The notes: generated from the sequence alone by a model not told the origin. A DNA stretch of 32,435 nt from Pseudoneobacillus rhizosphaerae (GCF_917563885.1 NZ_CAKJTG010000036.1:1-32435); one strand, 5' to 3'. Shown: positions 17,843 to 25,821, numbered from the stretch's first letter. Made by a program: numbers and translations.

Positions 17843-18685
17843 TTAATGAATCTGACTCTCAAAAAGGGCGTTCCGTTGGTTAAATTTTGCCATGAACTTC
17901 AATAAAATAAAGTTTCCTATTAAGAGGACAAGCCCAAGAATAAATAGAAGCAATGGATTAATAAAAAAGAGGCCAGATATTTGTCCGACAAAAAGCCCAA
18001 TTATCGGCAGCAATAAAATTCCAGCAAATTGCTGTGCCTCCTGAAACGTTTTTACTTTTGCCGATATGAATACATTTACGAGAATATTAAATAAAACGAG
18101 AATTGGCACAACCCAAAACATTAACACTAACCATGTAGGGCTTAGAAAAAGTAACTCTTGAAAAATAGAATAGGTTAATAGATTGACTAGTATGACATCG
18201 AGAATGAATACGCTGTATGTCATTAACATCGTTGGGATAAACGATGCTAACACTTTACCTAAAAAAAGATCCTTAACGGCAATCGGTGCAAATAAGAGAC
18301 TTTCCAATGTCTTGCGCTCCTTCTCACCTGCGAAGCTATTAGACGCCGTTACCATTGAATTGATAATTGAAACGAGCAAAAAGAATGGAGCTATCATAAA
18401 ACTACAGAAAAGATAAAGAAATTGTAACCCCATGTTTGGAAGTGATAACACTTTTTCCTTTGTTTCACTTTCTGGAAATTGATTTATAAATGTATCAACG
18501 ATTTGTTTAGTATCTCCTGAATCTTTACTTAAGAGTTCGGTTTGAGTCCCAATATAGGCAAAAACAAGAGGGAGCAATGTACAAATTACAACAGATACGA
18601 TGACCATGGGTACCCATACTTTTTTGGATGTAAAGGTACTTTTTAAATCCTTATGAACTAACGCTTTTACTACTTCCTTATTCAT
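17843..18685 (-). CDS. ABC-2 type transporter permease
   Basis: A 280-residue membrane subunit of an ABC exporter with about six hydrophobic segments. It has an N-terminal transmembrane helix, a large extracytoplasmic loop (about residues 42-90), and the conserved cytoplasmic segment GEKERKTLESLLFAPI followed by LGKVLAS, typical of NatB/YhaP-like ABC-2 permeases. The frame opens at GTG 18694, but that codon lies inside the ribosome binding site; ATG 18685 after AGAGGTG is preferred. It overlaps the end of the ATPase gene by 8 bp, so the two are translationally coupled partners. The substrate is unknown; drug, sodium or peptide export are all possible. Confidence 0.88.
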   Translation of the reverse strand: MNKEVVKALVHKDLKSTFTSKKVWVPMVIVSVVICTLLPLVFAYIGTQTELLSKDSGDTKQIVDTFINQFPESETKEKVLSLPNMGLQFLYLFCSFMIAPFFLLVSIINSMVTASNSFAGEKERKTLESLLFAPIAVKDLFLGKVLASFIPTMLMTYSVFILDVILVNLLTYSIFQELLFLSPTWLVLMFWVVPILVLFNILVNVFISAKVKTFQEAQQFAGILLLPIIGLFVGQISGLFFINPLLLFILGLVLLIGNFILLKFMAKFNQRNALFESQIH

Positions 18686-19577
18686 GGGTTTCACCTCTTA
18701 TTTTGAAATACAGGGATTCTAAATCGTTATTAATGATTTTACATGTATGAACCCAATGATTTTCTAATATTTTTTGCAATAGTGGAGTGATGGCATCTTT
18801 GGAAGGTAATTTAAATTCCACTTGATTTTTTCCAATTCTCTTCCCGTTAAAATCAAAGATTTTAGCATCAACCAGATTTGTCTCCATTTGAACCACTACT
18901 TCTTGTAAATACTTTTCTTCGAGTTCCTTTCGGTTCCCTTGTTCAATAATGGTGCCATCGTTAATAAATAAGAATGTGTCACATATATGTTCTAACTGAT
19001 GTAACACATGAGAACAAATTAAGATTGTAACCTTTTCCTCTTTATTCACTCGTTCTAAATATTTTATGACCATTTGAATGCCTTCTGGATCTAATCCATT
19101 TGTCGGCTCATCTAAAAACAATAGCTTTGGTTTATGTAGCAATGCTTTGGCAAGTGCAATTCTTTTCTTCATACCTGTCGAAAAAGTTCCCACCAATTTG
19201 TCTTTATGCTCCCACATATCGAATTGTTTTAGAAGGTACTCAATCCGTTTATCATCGTGTGTACGATAGATTTTGGCAAAAAACTTAAGGTTATCCCAAG
19301 CAGACATCTCATGGTATAAAGAAGCACTTTCCGTTACGATTCCCGATATTTCTCGTATTTTCTCCCCATTTAGTTTTGGATCCAACCCAAGAACTTCAAT
19401 GCTGCCATCAGTAGGATCAATGACACCATTTAATAAACGAATCATTGTCGTTTTTCCAGCTCCATTTGGACCTAATAGCCCAACAATCGATCCTTCTAGT
19501 ATTGAAAAAGATACTTGATTGACCACCTTTTGCTTTCCAAATTCCTTGCTGACATTTTTAACTTCTAATATATTCAT
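18678..19577 (-). CDS. ABC transporter ATP-binding protein (NatA/YhaQ-like)
   Basis: A 299-residue ABC ATPase that powers the permease encoded just after it. Walker A is GPNGAGKTT, the Q-loop and signature FSTGMKKRIALAKAL are present, Walker B is LLFLDEPTNGLD, and the switch histidine is in CSHVLHQLE. About 90 extra C-terminal residues follow, as in NatA/CcmA-type ATPases of ABC-2 systems. The frame opens at 19610, but ATG 19577 follows AAGGGGTG and begins the conserved sequence MNILEVKNVSKEFG. A possible terminator separates it from the ABC-F gene upstream. Partial read-through would make all three genes one stress-response operon; this is inference. Confidence 0.9.
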   Translation of the reverse strand: MNILEVKNVSKEFGKQKVVNQVSFSILEGSIVGLLGPNGAGKTTMIRLLNGVIDPTDGSIEVLGLDPKLNGEKIREISGIVTESASLYHEMSAWDNLKFFAKIYRTHDDKRIEYLLKQFDMWEHKDKLVGTFSTGMKKRIALAKALLHKPKLLFLDEPTNGLDPEGIQMVIKYLERVNKEEKVTILICSHVLHQLEHICDTFLFINDGTIIEQGNRKELEEKYLQEVVVQMETNLVDAKIFDFNGKRIGKNQVEFKLPSKDAITPLLQKILENHWVHTCKIINNDLESLYFKIRGETHE

Positions 19578-19593
19578 TTTGCACCCCTTAAAA

Positions 19594-19625
19594 GGGACGA
19601 GGAAACACACCCAGCTCCCTGTCCC
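19594..19625. terminator. Imperfect hairpin between ABC-F and ABC ATPase genes
   Basis: GGGAC (19594-19598) pairs with GTCCC (19621-19625), with further GG/CC pairing inside. TTTT follows on the minus strand and ATTTTT on the plus strand. It is probably a partial terminator after the ABC-F gene. Confidence 0.45.
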
Positions 19626-19636
19626 GATTTTTCAAA

Positions 19637-21565
19637 TTAATTACTGAACTTCAACCACAAATCCATAACAGAATCTAACTCTTTACTTAACTCCACTTTT
19701 CTGTCATGCATTTTACTAAGCTCCTCATATTCGATTCCATCGACACACATGGCTAAATCAATTTCTTTTAATTCCTGTTCAAGACTTTCAATCTTTGCAA
19801 GTGTCTCGAACTCATCTACCTCCTTTTCTTTCCTTTTAGCAACATCTTTTGGCAGCTTCCCTTTTTCACGGGTAACAGTGGGCTCTTTCACCGCTTTTTG
19901 ACTTCGCTTTTCTTTTTCACTTTTATATTCATCATAATTTCCGAGATAGCTTTTAAACTCATTGCCCTCAATCGCCACTACACGTTCAGCCATTTTATTA
20001 ATAAAATATCGGTCGTGCGAGATAAAGAAAATCGTACCTTTGAAGTCCTCTAGCGCTTCTTCAAGGGTTTCGATCGAATCAATATCAAGATGATTAGTCG
20101 GCTCATCAAGTATTAATAAATTGATATCTTGATATAACAGCATCGCTAGCTTAAGCCTGATTCTCTCGCCACCTGACAAAAATTTCACTTTTTTGTAGGG
20201 GCTTTTTTTATAAAACATAAATTTGGACAAGTACTCGCGTGCTTTACCCTCTAGGATCGAAATATCCTCTCTAAAGGTTTCGATCACTGTGAGTTCTTCA
20301 TTATTAAAAGTGATTTTCTGTGGTAAATAGGCAGCCATTACATTAGCTCCCAGTTCGACAACACCGTTATCCGTCTGCTCTTCACCTAAAAGCATCCTTA
20401 GAAAGGTGGTTTTACCGCTACCATTTGGACCAACCATCCCCACTCTTTCTCCAAAATGAATCATTAAGTCTGTGTTCTTGAAAATAACCTTATCTTCATA
20501 GCTTTTAGAGAGGCCCTTTGCCTTGATGGTTTCTTTTCCAGACCTATCTGTTACTTTAAAATCAAGTTTCATATTCTTTTTCTCAAAAACGGGTTTTTCG
20601 ATTCGGTCCAGTTTATCGAGCTTCTTTTGAATACTAGCCGCTCTTCTAAAAAACTTGTTATTATCTGCTCTCATTGCCCAGTCTCTTAAACTCATTACCT
20701 GCTTTTCTTGTGCTTTAATCGTCTTTTGCTGCTCTCTAAAATGCTCGTATTGGATTCGCATATTTTCTTCTTTTTGACTTACAAAGGCAGTGTAGTTTCC
20801 TTTATAGGTGATCGATTCCATATCCTCTACTTCAACAATTTTGGTTACGACATGATCTAAAAAATAGCGGTCATGCGAGACAATTAGGACCATTCCCTTA
20901 TAATTCTTCAGATAGCCTTCAAGCCACTCGATTGAATCCATATCGAGGTGATTCGTTGGCTCATCTAGTAACAGGATATCAGGAGTATGAATTAACAGCT
21001 TTCCAAGCCCTACTCTCGTTTTTTCACCACCACTTAATAAATCAAAATCCTTATTTAAAAAGCTATCATTGAATTTTAATCCGGTACAAACCTTGCCTAA
21101 TTTCTCTTCTTTCTCGTAGCCACCCTTTGCCTCATATAATTGAACGAGCTCACTGTACTTTATTAAGGCTCTATCCAAAGCTGTATCTTCTAAAGTCTTC
21201 ATTTGCTCTTCCAACTCACGCATTTGAATCTCGATACCGTCAATTTCCTCAAAGGCCAAGTTTAATACATCAATTACCTTTAACCTTTCTGAATACGCAG
21301 GTGATTGTTCTAGGTAAGCAGTAGTAGCTCCTCTAGACATGTTAATTAATCCTTCATCATATCCATAGCTAGAGGTTTGCGGATAGCCTGGGTAGTAATT
21401 CATCGGTTCAATCCCCGCAATTAATTTAAGAATCGTGCTTTTTCCACTACCATTTACCCCTACAATTCCAACCTTTTCCCCTTGATAGACTTCAAAGGTA
21501 ATATTCTTTAACACAAGTGTAGCTTCCATATATTTTTTAATACCATTTAACTTTAATTCAAACAT
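19637..21565 (-). CDS. ABC-F family ATPase, probable antibiotic-resistance (ribosome protection) type
   Basis: About 642 residues with two ABC domains and no membrane segment. ABC1 has Walker A GVNGSGKST near residue 37, signature LLSGGEKTRVGLGKLL near 177 and Walker B LLLLDEPTNHLD near 198. A basic interdomain linker (about 240-345) follows; in ABC-F factors this reaches the ribosomal P-site tRNA. ABC2 has GPNGSGKTT near 379, LSGGERIRLKLAMLL and LLILDEPTNHLD. A charged coiled-coil extension occupies the last ~80 residues. ABC1 contains a ~35-residue insertion rich in Tyr/Gly after LIAGIEP, absent from housekeeping YfmM/YdiF/YkpA-type factors. Two ATGs are possible; 21565 has AGGA at 7 nt. 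The long leader with an upstream ORF and terminator strongly suggests drug-induced attenuation. The protected drug class is not readable. Confidence 0.88.
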   Translation of the reverse strand: MFELKLNGIKKYMEATLVLKNITFEVYQGEKVGIVGVNGSGKSTILKLIAGIEPMNYYPGYPQTSSYGYDEGLINMSRGATTAYLEQSPAYSERLKVIDVLNLAFEEIDGIEIQMRELEEQMKTLEDTALDRALIKYSELVQLYEAKGGYEKEEKLGKVCTGLKFNDSFLNKDFDLLSGGEKTRVGLGKLLIHTPDILLLDEPTNHLDMDSIEWLEGYLKNYKGMVLIVSHDRYFLDHVVTKIVEVEDMESITYKGNYTAFVSQKEENMRIQYEHFREQQKTIKAQEKQVMSLRDWAMRADNNKFFRRAASIQKKLDKLDRIEKPVFEKKNMKLDFKVTDRSGKETIKAKGLSKSYEDKVIFKNTDLMIHFGERVGMVGPNGSGKTTFLRMLLGEEQTDNGVVELGANVMAAYLPQKITFNNEELTVIETFREDISILEGKAREYLSKFMFYKKSPYKKVKFLSGGERIRLKLAMLLYQDINLLILDEPTNHLDIDSIETLEEALEDFKGTIFFISHDRYFINKMAERVVAIEGNEFKSYLGNYDEYKSEKEKRSQKAVKEPTVTREKGKLPKDVAKRKEKEVDEFETLAKIESLEQELKEIDLAMCVDGIEYEELSKMHDRKVELSKELDSVMDLWLKFSN

Positions 21566-21651
21566 ACCCATTTCCTACTTTCATCCATAATATAACGTTA
21601 CGCCTTTATGGACAGGGTAAAGAAGAACTTCTTTTACTATTTAATAATTAT

Positions 21652-21814
21652 GCTCTGTTGATCAATTGATCGGCCGGCTCCAAGGATGGTTCTTGGCGAC
21701 CACTAGCTCCTAAAAAGGAGGTCGTCGGGCTCCAAAGACCATATCCGGTGTGTCAATTATCCGCGAGTTAATCAACGCCAACATTAGCTAGTTTGTGACG
21801 AATGAACAACAGAG
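21652..21814. other. 163-bp structured, TIR-bounded element in the ABC-F leader
   Basis: Ends CTCTGTTG (21653-21660) and CAACAGAG (21807-21814) are perfect inverted repeats; TTAT stands directly outside on both sides (21648-21651, 21815-21818), like a 4-bp target duplication. Inside are the hairpins CCAAG-N7-CTTGG (21680-21696) and CGAC...CTCCT-AAAA-AGGAG...GTCG (21697-21727), a repeated GGCTCCAA motif (about 21676 and 21728), and complementary segments ACTAGCT (21702-21708) and AGCTAGT (21786-21792) that could form a pseudoknot. It is more GC-rich than its surroundings. It has no ORF. It could be a MITE or a structured non-coding RNA; I do not recognise a known family. Confidence 0.5.
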
Positions 21815-21830
21815 TTATCAAAGAACTACT

Positions 21831-21873
21831 AAAATAAAAAAGACCATAAGAAGATGGGTTCTTCTTACAGTCT
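21831..21873 (-). terminator. Terminator/attenuator in the ABC-F leader
   Basis: Read on the minus strand, AGAC-TAAGAAG pairs with CTTCTTA-GTCT (arms 21841-21853 and 21861-21873, with a CA/TG interior loop), followed by TTTTTTATTTT. It is a full intrinsic terminator 266 bp before the ABC-F start. A weaker hairpin with a U-run lies upstream in the transcript (about 21911-21937, arms AAATAG/CTATTT). CCTAAT-CGA-ATTAGG (22058-22072) is a further hairpin in the leader. Confidence 0.85.
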
Positions 21874-22122
21874 GTATAGTCGATGAATGCTAATTTAAAG
21901 CGAATTCAAGTAAAAATAGTGCACGAGCGCCTATTTCCCCCTAGTCCTTACACCATATATCAAAAACCCGGCGTAATTCCTTTAAATTATGATTTCGATT
22001 TCAGTAAAGTAAGTTACCTTCTAAATTGCCTGATTCATAAAGAGCATAACAAATAAACCTAATCGAATTAGGAAAATTTACACTCAATACAAAATCCATA
22101 TTAATTTTAAATTAAATTAATA

Positions 22123-22143
22123 TTAGCAATTAGTTGGTTCCAT
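22123..22143 (-). CDS. Six-residue leader peptide (MEPTNC) of the ABC-F leader
   Basis: ATG-GAA-CCA-ACT-AAT-TGC-TAA lies about 25 nt after the predicted start of the leader RNA. AGGGGG precedes it with about 11 nt spacing. Its stop codon abuts an A/T-rich hairpin (22098-22123). Very short upstream ORFs of this kind sense stalled ribosomes in leaders of antibiotic-resistance genes. Translation is inferred from position and the ribosome binding site; the ORF is too short for any homology. Confidence 0.55.
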   Translation of the reverse strand: MEPTNC

Positions 22144-22173
22144 AAACTTACTTTCCCCCTTCGAATTTTCTTT

Positions 22174-22202
22174 ATTATCTCATTTTTACATATTTTTGTA
22201 AA
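22174..22202 (-). promoter_or_regulatory. Sigma-A-type promoter of the ABC-F leader
   Basis: On the minus strand TTTACA (22197-22202), exactly 17 bp, then GATAAT (22174-22179). Transcription would start near 22167, giving a leader of about 600 nt before the ABC-F gene. Confidence 0.7.
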
Positions 22203-22282
22203 TAAATTTACTCCATTTTTTTGAAACATTGTCTCTACCATTTTCGTAAAATATAGAAAATAACGCTTTATGAGGTGATTTT

Positions 22283-22618
22283 CTGAAGAATCTAGGAGTT
22301 GTTTTGCTGATCATTGGGTTTGTTTTCATTGGAATTTCTATGTTTGACTTTTTCACTCTGGATACTTGGGAAGAGCCAAAATATTTCTGGATGTTCTTTG
22401 TAGCTTTACCATTAATTTTTATTGGTTTTGTATTAAATGGGCCTAGACTTCAAAAGGTGATGCTTGAGCAACAAAAGGATACTATTCGTGAGACAATGAA
22501 AGTTATGGGTGAAGGGTTATCTGAAGGGATAAACCCAATCAATAAGTATTGTAGAAACTGCGGGAAGGGTGCACCGAAAGAGGATAAATTTTGTTCGGAA
22601 TGCGGGACGGCTTTGTAG
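22283..22618 (+). CDS. Small membrane protein with C-terminal zinc ribbon, probable CTG start
   Basis: About 111 residues. Two hydrophobic segments (roughly 4-22 and 34-52) are followed by a charged linker and a C-terminal zinc ribbon, CRNCGKGAPKEDKFCSECGTAL, with two CxxC pairs. The only well-placed start is CTG at 22283, 5 nt after GAGGTG, which gives the natural N-terminus MKNLGVV. ATG, GTG and TTG are absent between the in-frame stop at 22271 and the TTG at 22304, and that TTG lies inside the first membrane segment. The function is unknown. Proteins of this layout are common in Bacillus and usually uncharacterised. It is divergent from the ABC-F leader promoter. Confidence 0.7.
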   Translation: MKNLGVVLLIIGFVFIGISMFDFFTLDTWEEPKYFWMFFVALPLIFIGFVLNGPRLQKVMLEQQKDTIRETMKVMGEGLSEGINPINKYCRNCGKGAPKEDKFCSECGTAL

Positions 22619-22670
22619 GCTTTTTTTAATTCTTTATTTTGACTAACGCAAAAAATGGGGATATGTCTAT

Positions 22671-22698
22671 ACCTATGTAAACATGGACACATACCTTA
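22671..22698 (+). promoter_or_regulatory. Sigma-K-like promoter of the Pro-rich protein gene
   Basis: AC (22671-22672), 17 bp, then CATACCTTA (22690-22698), a full match to the sigma-K -10 form CATANNNTA. It lies 33 bp before the start codon. Confidence 0.5.
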
Positions 22699-22731
22699 GA
22701 TAGAAGTTCAAAATATGAGGAGAGATAATCA

Positions 22732-23040
22732 ATGGAAAAGAAGCCCGTTTCCCCAATTAAGATGCAACCCTATTTTCCTACACCTGCGCCTATAGCGCCA
22801 ATCCAGCAGCCTGAAAGTCCACAAATGATGCCTATGCCAATGCCAGCACCAGAATATGTTTTACCGCAACAATGTCCACCTTATCCAATGCAGCCAATTT
22901 GTTGTCCACCTATATTTAACCCTTGCTGTCCACCTATTCCTAGACCTTGCGGCTGTATGGGACCTATGCATCACCAGTACCCTTTCTATCCACAGTATCA
23001 GCCTTATTTCAATCAGGGACAATATCCTTATGGATACTAA
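22732..23040 (+). CDS. Pro/Gln/Tyr/Cys-rich small protein, candidate spore coat protein
   Basis: 102 residues of low complexity, about one third proline. Motifs are MPMPMPAPEYV, CPPYPMQPICCPP and CCPPIPRPCGC, followed by a Tyr/Phe/Gln-rich tail ending QYPYGY. There is no signal peptide, transmembrane segment or enzyme motif. GAGGAG is 9 nt before ATG 22732, and a sigma-K-like promoter stands upstream. Composition of this type (Pro, Cys, Tyr, His) is typical of coat and exosporium proteins that are cross-linked in the mother cell, so a coat role is inferred. No specific family was recognised. It is followed by a strong terminator. Confidence 0.65.
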   Translation: MEKKPVSPIKMQPYFPTPAPIAPIQQPESPQMMPMPMPAPEYVLPQQCPPYPMQPICCPPIFNPCCPPIPRPCGCMGPMHHQYPFYPQYQPYFNQGQYPYGY

Positions 23041-23110
23041 GTTTTTCTCTTGAGTATGACAAAATAAAAACGTCTGGACTGTCATTTGATTCCAGATCCC
23101 AGCAGTCTTC

Positions 23111-23148
23111 AAAAAAAAGCTTTACTCAATTGAGCAAAGCTTTTTTTT
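23111..23148. terminator. Terminator after the Pro-rich protein gene
   Basis: AAAAAAAGCTTT and AAAGCTTTTTTT form a 12-bp stem around an inner CTCA/TGAG pairing, with A-run before and T8 after. It works in both directions. The interval 23149-23225 shows nothing else. Confidence 0.9.
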
Positions 23149-23225
23149 ACATTTTAAGAAGTTCCTTCCTTACGCTTTGACTTCTTTTGATTTTCGATAT
23201 TCGAAAGGGTTTTACCAATTATTTT

Positions 23226-23465
23226 TTAGAAGTTATCTACTTCGTCATTTTTTATCCAATCTAAGGCTTCTAATCCGTTCTCACATTCATGTACCACTTC
23301 TAAGGGAAGATTAAGACTTTTAATTGTCTAAATAGCCTCTTTCTCTGAATTCGAGGTACAAATAGCTCCCAACTTTAGATTATTTACTTTACCTTCTGGA
23401 ATAAGATCTGCATAGTAACTTCCTTGTACACCCAGACCATGAATTCCGATTCTTACAATTTTCAT
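23226..23465 (-). pseudogene. Interrupted N-terminal fragment of a Gfo/Idh/MocA oxidoreductase
   Basis: ATG 23465, preceded by AAAGGAA, opens MKIVRIGIHGLGVQGSYYAD, the Rossmann start (GxGxxG region) of a Gfo/Idh/MocA sugar dehydrogenase, followed by LIPEGKV and LGAIC. An in-frame TAG stands at 23328-23330. The same frame then reads on (LEVVHECENGLEALDWI) to TAA at 23226. The EKP motif and the whole C-terminal domain are missing: about 79 codons remain of a usual ~330. It is clearly inactive. The gene lies downstream of gndA on the same strand, in line with a broken sugar-acid locus. Confidence 0.7.
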
Positions 23466-23509
23466 TTCCTTTCAATCCCCTATTATAAAAATATTCTGAA
23501 TTCTATTTT

Positions 23510-23556
23510 TTAAAAAAAGAAAGACAAACCTTCCCATTCACATAGTTGGTTTGTCT
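23510..23556 (-). terminator. Terminator of gndA
   Basis: AGACAAACC (23522-23530) pairs with GGTTTGTCT (23548-23556). On the minus strand it is followed by TTCTTTTTTT. Confidence 0.85.
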
Positions 23557-23577
23557 CTTCCTTGAGAATCCTCAATC

Positions 23578-24990
23578 TTATTCCATCCAGTTCGTATGGA
23601 AGATCCCTTCTTTATCTATCCGTTGATACGTATGGGCACCGAAATAATCACGTTGTGCCTGTAAAAGGTTAGCTGGAAGTGATTCCGTACGGTAGCTATC
23701 AAAATAGGCAATAGCACTTGCAAATGATGGCACTGGAATTCCACGCTCAATCGCTACTGCAAGAACCTTTCTTAATGGTTGCTGATACGTTTCAACAATT
23801 TCCTTAAAATAAGGATCTAACAATAGATTGGCTAATTCAGGATTCTGTTCATATGCTTCTTTGATTTTCTGCAGGAATTGTGCACGTATAATACATCCTC
23901 CACGGAAAATCATCGCTATATCGCCGTAACGAAGATTCCAGTCATACTCTTCAGATGCTGCACGCATTTGTGCAAAGCCTTGTGCGTAGGAGCAAATTTT
24001 ACTCATATATAAAGCTTTACGAACCGCTTCAATCAACTCTTCTTTATTACCTTCAAATGGCTTAACCTCAGGACCATTCAATACTTTACTTGCTTTGACA
24101 CGCTCTTCTTTCATCGCTGAAATAAAGCGGGCAAATACAGATTCGGTAATGATTGGAAGTGGTACCCCTAAGTCTAATGCATTTTGACTCGTCCATTTAC
24201 CTGTACCCTTTTGTCCAGCAGTATCAAGAATCAAGTCTACTATCGGTTTTCCTGTTTCGTCATCAATTTTTGTGAAGATGTCGGCTGTAATTTCAATCAG
24301 GTAACTATCTAGTTCCCCTTTGTTCCACTCAGCAAAAACTTTATGAAGCTCCTCTGCATTTAAACCGAGGACATTTTTCAAAATGAAATAGGCTTCTGAG
24401 ATTAATTGCATATCCCCATACTCAATCCCATTGTGGACCATTTTCACATAATGACCGGCACCATTTGGTCCGATATACGTACAGCAAGGATCACCATCTA
24501 CCTTTGCAGAAATCGCCTTTAAGATTGGCTCTACTAATTCATACGCTTCTTTTTTACCACCAGGCATGATAGAAGGGCCCTTTAATGCCCCTTCTTCTCC
24601 ACCTGAAACACCCGTTCCAATAAAATGGTAGCCTGCTGTTTCTAATTCCTTGTTTCTTCTAATTGTGTCCTGGAAGAAGGTGTTTCCCCCATCAATAAGA
24701 ATATCGCCTTCTTCAAGGTAAGGCTTTAACGAATCAATCGTTGCGTCAGTTGCGGCACCTGCTTTAACCATTAATAAAATTTTTCTTGGTGTTTCTAAGG
24801 AGCTTACAAATTCTTCAACCGTACGAGCACCTACAAAGTTTTTACCTTCTGCTTCATTTTTCAGAAAATCTTCTGTTTTATCAAATGAACGGTTAAAAAC
24901 AGCAACAGAATAGCCGTGGCTTTCAATATTTAAAGCAAGATTTTTCCCCATGACTGCTAAACCTATGACACCAATTTGTTGTTTCGACAT
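23578..24990 (-). CDS. gndA: NADP-dependent 6-phosphogluconate dehydrogenase, decarboxylating
   Basis: A 470-residue enzyme that oxidises 6-phosphogluconate to ribulose 5-phosphate with loss of CO2 and formation of NADPH, in the oxidative pentose phosphate pathway in the cytoplasm. The N-terminus has the nucleotide-binding motif [15 protein letters not shown] and NRS (the NADP-specific position). [19 protein letters not shown] and the catalytic-lysine segment [17 protein letters not shown] follow, and the C-terminal tail ends FHTNWME. It is nearly colinear with B. subtilis GndA (YqjI), more so than GntZ. ATG 24996 is only 2 nt from GGAAGG, so ATG 24990 (MSKQQIG) is preferred. It is flanked on both sides by broken sugar-acid genes but is itself intact. 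Confidence 0.97.
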   Translation of the reverse strand: MSKQQIGVIGLAVMGKNLALNIESHGYSVAVFNRSFDKTEDFLKNEAEGKNFVGARTVEEFVSSLETPRKILLMVKAGAATDATIDSLKPYLEEGDILIDGGNTFFQDTIRRNKELETAGYHFIGTGVSGGEEGALKGPSIMPGGKKEAYELVEPILKAISAKVDGDPCCTYIGPNGAGHYVKMVHNGIEYGDMQLISEAYFILKNVLGLNAEELHKVFAEWNKGELDSYLIEITADIFTKIDDETGKPIVDLILDTAGQKGTGKWTSQNALDLGVPLPIITESVFARFISAMKEERVKASKVLNGPEVKPFEGNKEELIEAVRKALYMSKICSYAQGFAQMRAASEEYDWNLRYGDIAMIFRGGCIIRAQFLQKIKEAYEQNPELANLLLDPYFKEIVETYQQPLRKVLAVAIERGIPVPSFASAIAYFDSYRTESLPANLLQAQRDYFGAHTYQRIDKEGIFHTNWME

Positions 24991-25057
24991 ATTCATTACC
25001 TTCCTTTTTTGGTCAAATAGCTTCCGTAATCAGTTTGTGCATCTAGTCGCCTCTCTA

Positions 25058-25711
25058 TTATCCTTCGTTCTTATCTTTGTATAAAGTACTTTTGCGCATT
25101 TTCATATTTCTAACCTTTTGAAGAAGAAACTTTTCGTCATAAGGAACATAGCCCGCTTCCCATTCTCCTAGAAGATTGCACAATATTCGGCGGAAGTAAG
25201 CATGCCGGGCGTAGGATAGGAAGCTCCGGGAATCTGTCAGCATTCCGATGAAATGACTTAGTACGCCTACATTGGCTAAATCCTTCATTTGCTTTTCCAT
25301 TCCATCGATATGGTCGTTAAACCACCAGCCAGAACCAAATTGAATTTTTCCCATAAATTTAACCTTTTTCTCACGGCAATATGAAACCATTTCTTTTGTT
25401 TCTTCAGCTGTCAGAGTGGCAGGCTTCTCACATAGAACATGCTTCCTATACTTTGCCGCTTCTAATGTCCATTTTTTATGTAGATGATTCGGCAGTGGAA
25501 TATAGACAGCGTCAATTTCTGGATCCTCTAGAAGTTCCTCATAGCTTGTGTATGACGATGGTATGTTAAAAATGTTGGCTACTTCCTCCGCTTTTCCACT
25601 TGTACTCGCAATGGGCACAACCTCGGCATTATGTGCACGTTCAAATGCTAGTATAAGTGCCTTTTGTGCTATTTTTGCTGTAATTAAGATTCCCCATTTA
25701 ACAATTTGCAT
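25058..25711 (-). pseudogene. Chimeric ORF: Gfo/Idh/MocA N-terminus fused to glucuronate isomerase (UxaC) C-terminus
   Basis: A 217-codon open frame of two unrelated parts. Residues 1-120 are a Gfo/Idh/MocA dehydrogenase N-terminal domain: [11 protein letters not shown] Rossmann start, [31 protein letters not shown]. From about residue 121 the sequence becomes the C-terminal part of glucuronate isomerase: [42 protein letters not shown]. The junction is near 25340-25352. The isomerase motif RHEYFRRIL is RHAYFRRIL here, and the last ~30 residues diverge as if frameshifted. Neither half is complete, so enzyme activity is very unlikely. The ribosome binding site is weak. Most likely a deletion joined a uxaC gene to a nearby dehydrogenase gene, leaving a remnant of hexuronate catabolism beside gndA. 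Confidence 0.8.
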
Positions 25712-25821
25712 TGTTTTAGTTTTACTCCATTTATCTATCTTGGGGAAGGACCCTCATAAAGAAATTTTGGTAAACAACTAAGTATTCGTTATGCTGTAAA
25801 ATTTTCCTGCTCTATTTCCTG

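Noticed and set aside
23226-23330. Response-regulator-like reading (ENGLEALDWI) of the second half of the Gfo/Idh/MocA remnant
   Set aside because: It is too short and lacks the receiver aspartate; it was left as part of the pseudogene.
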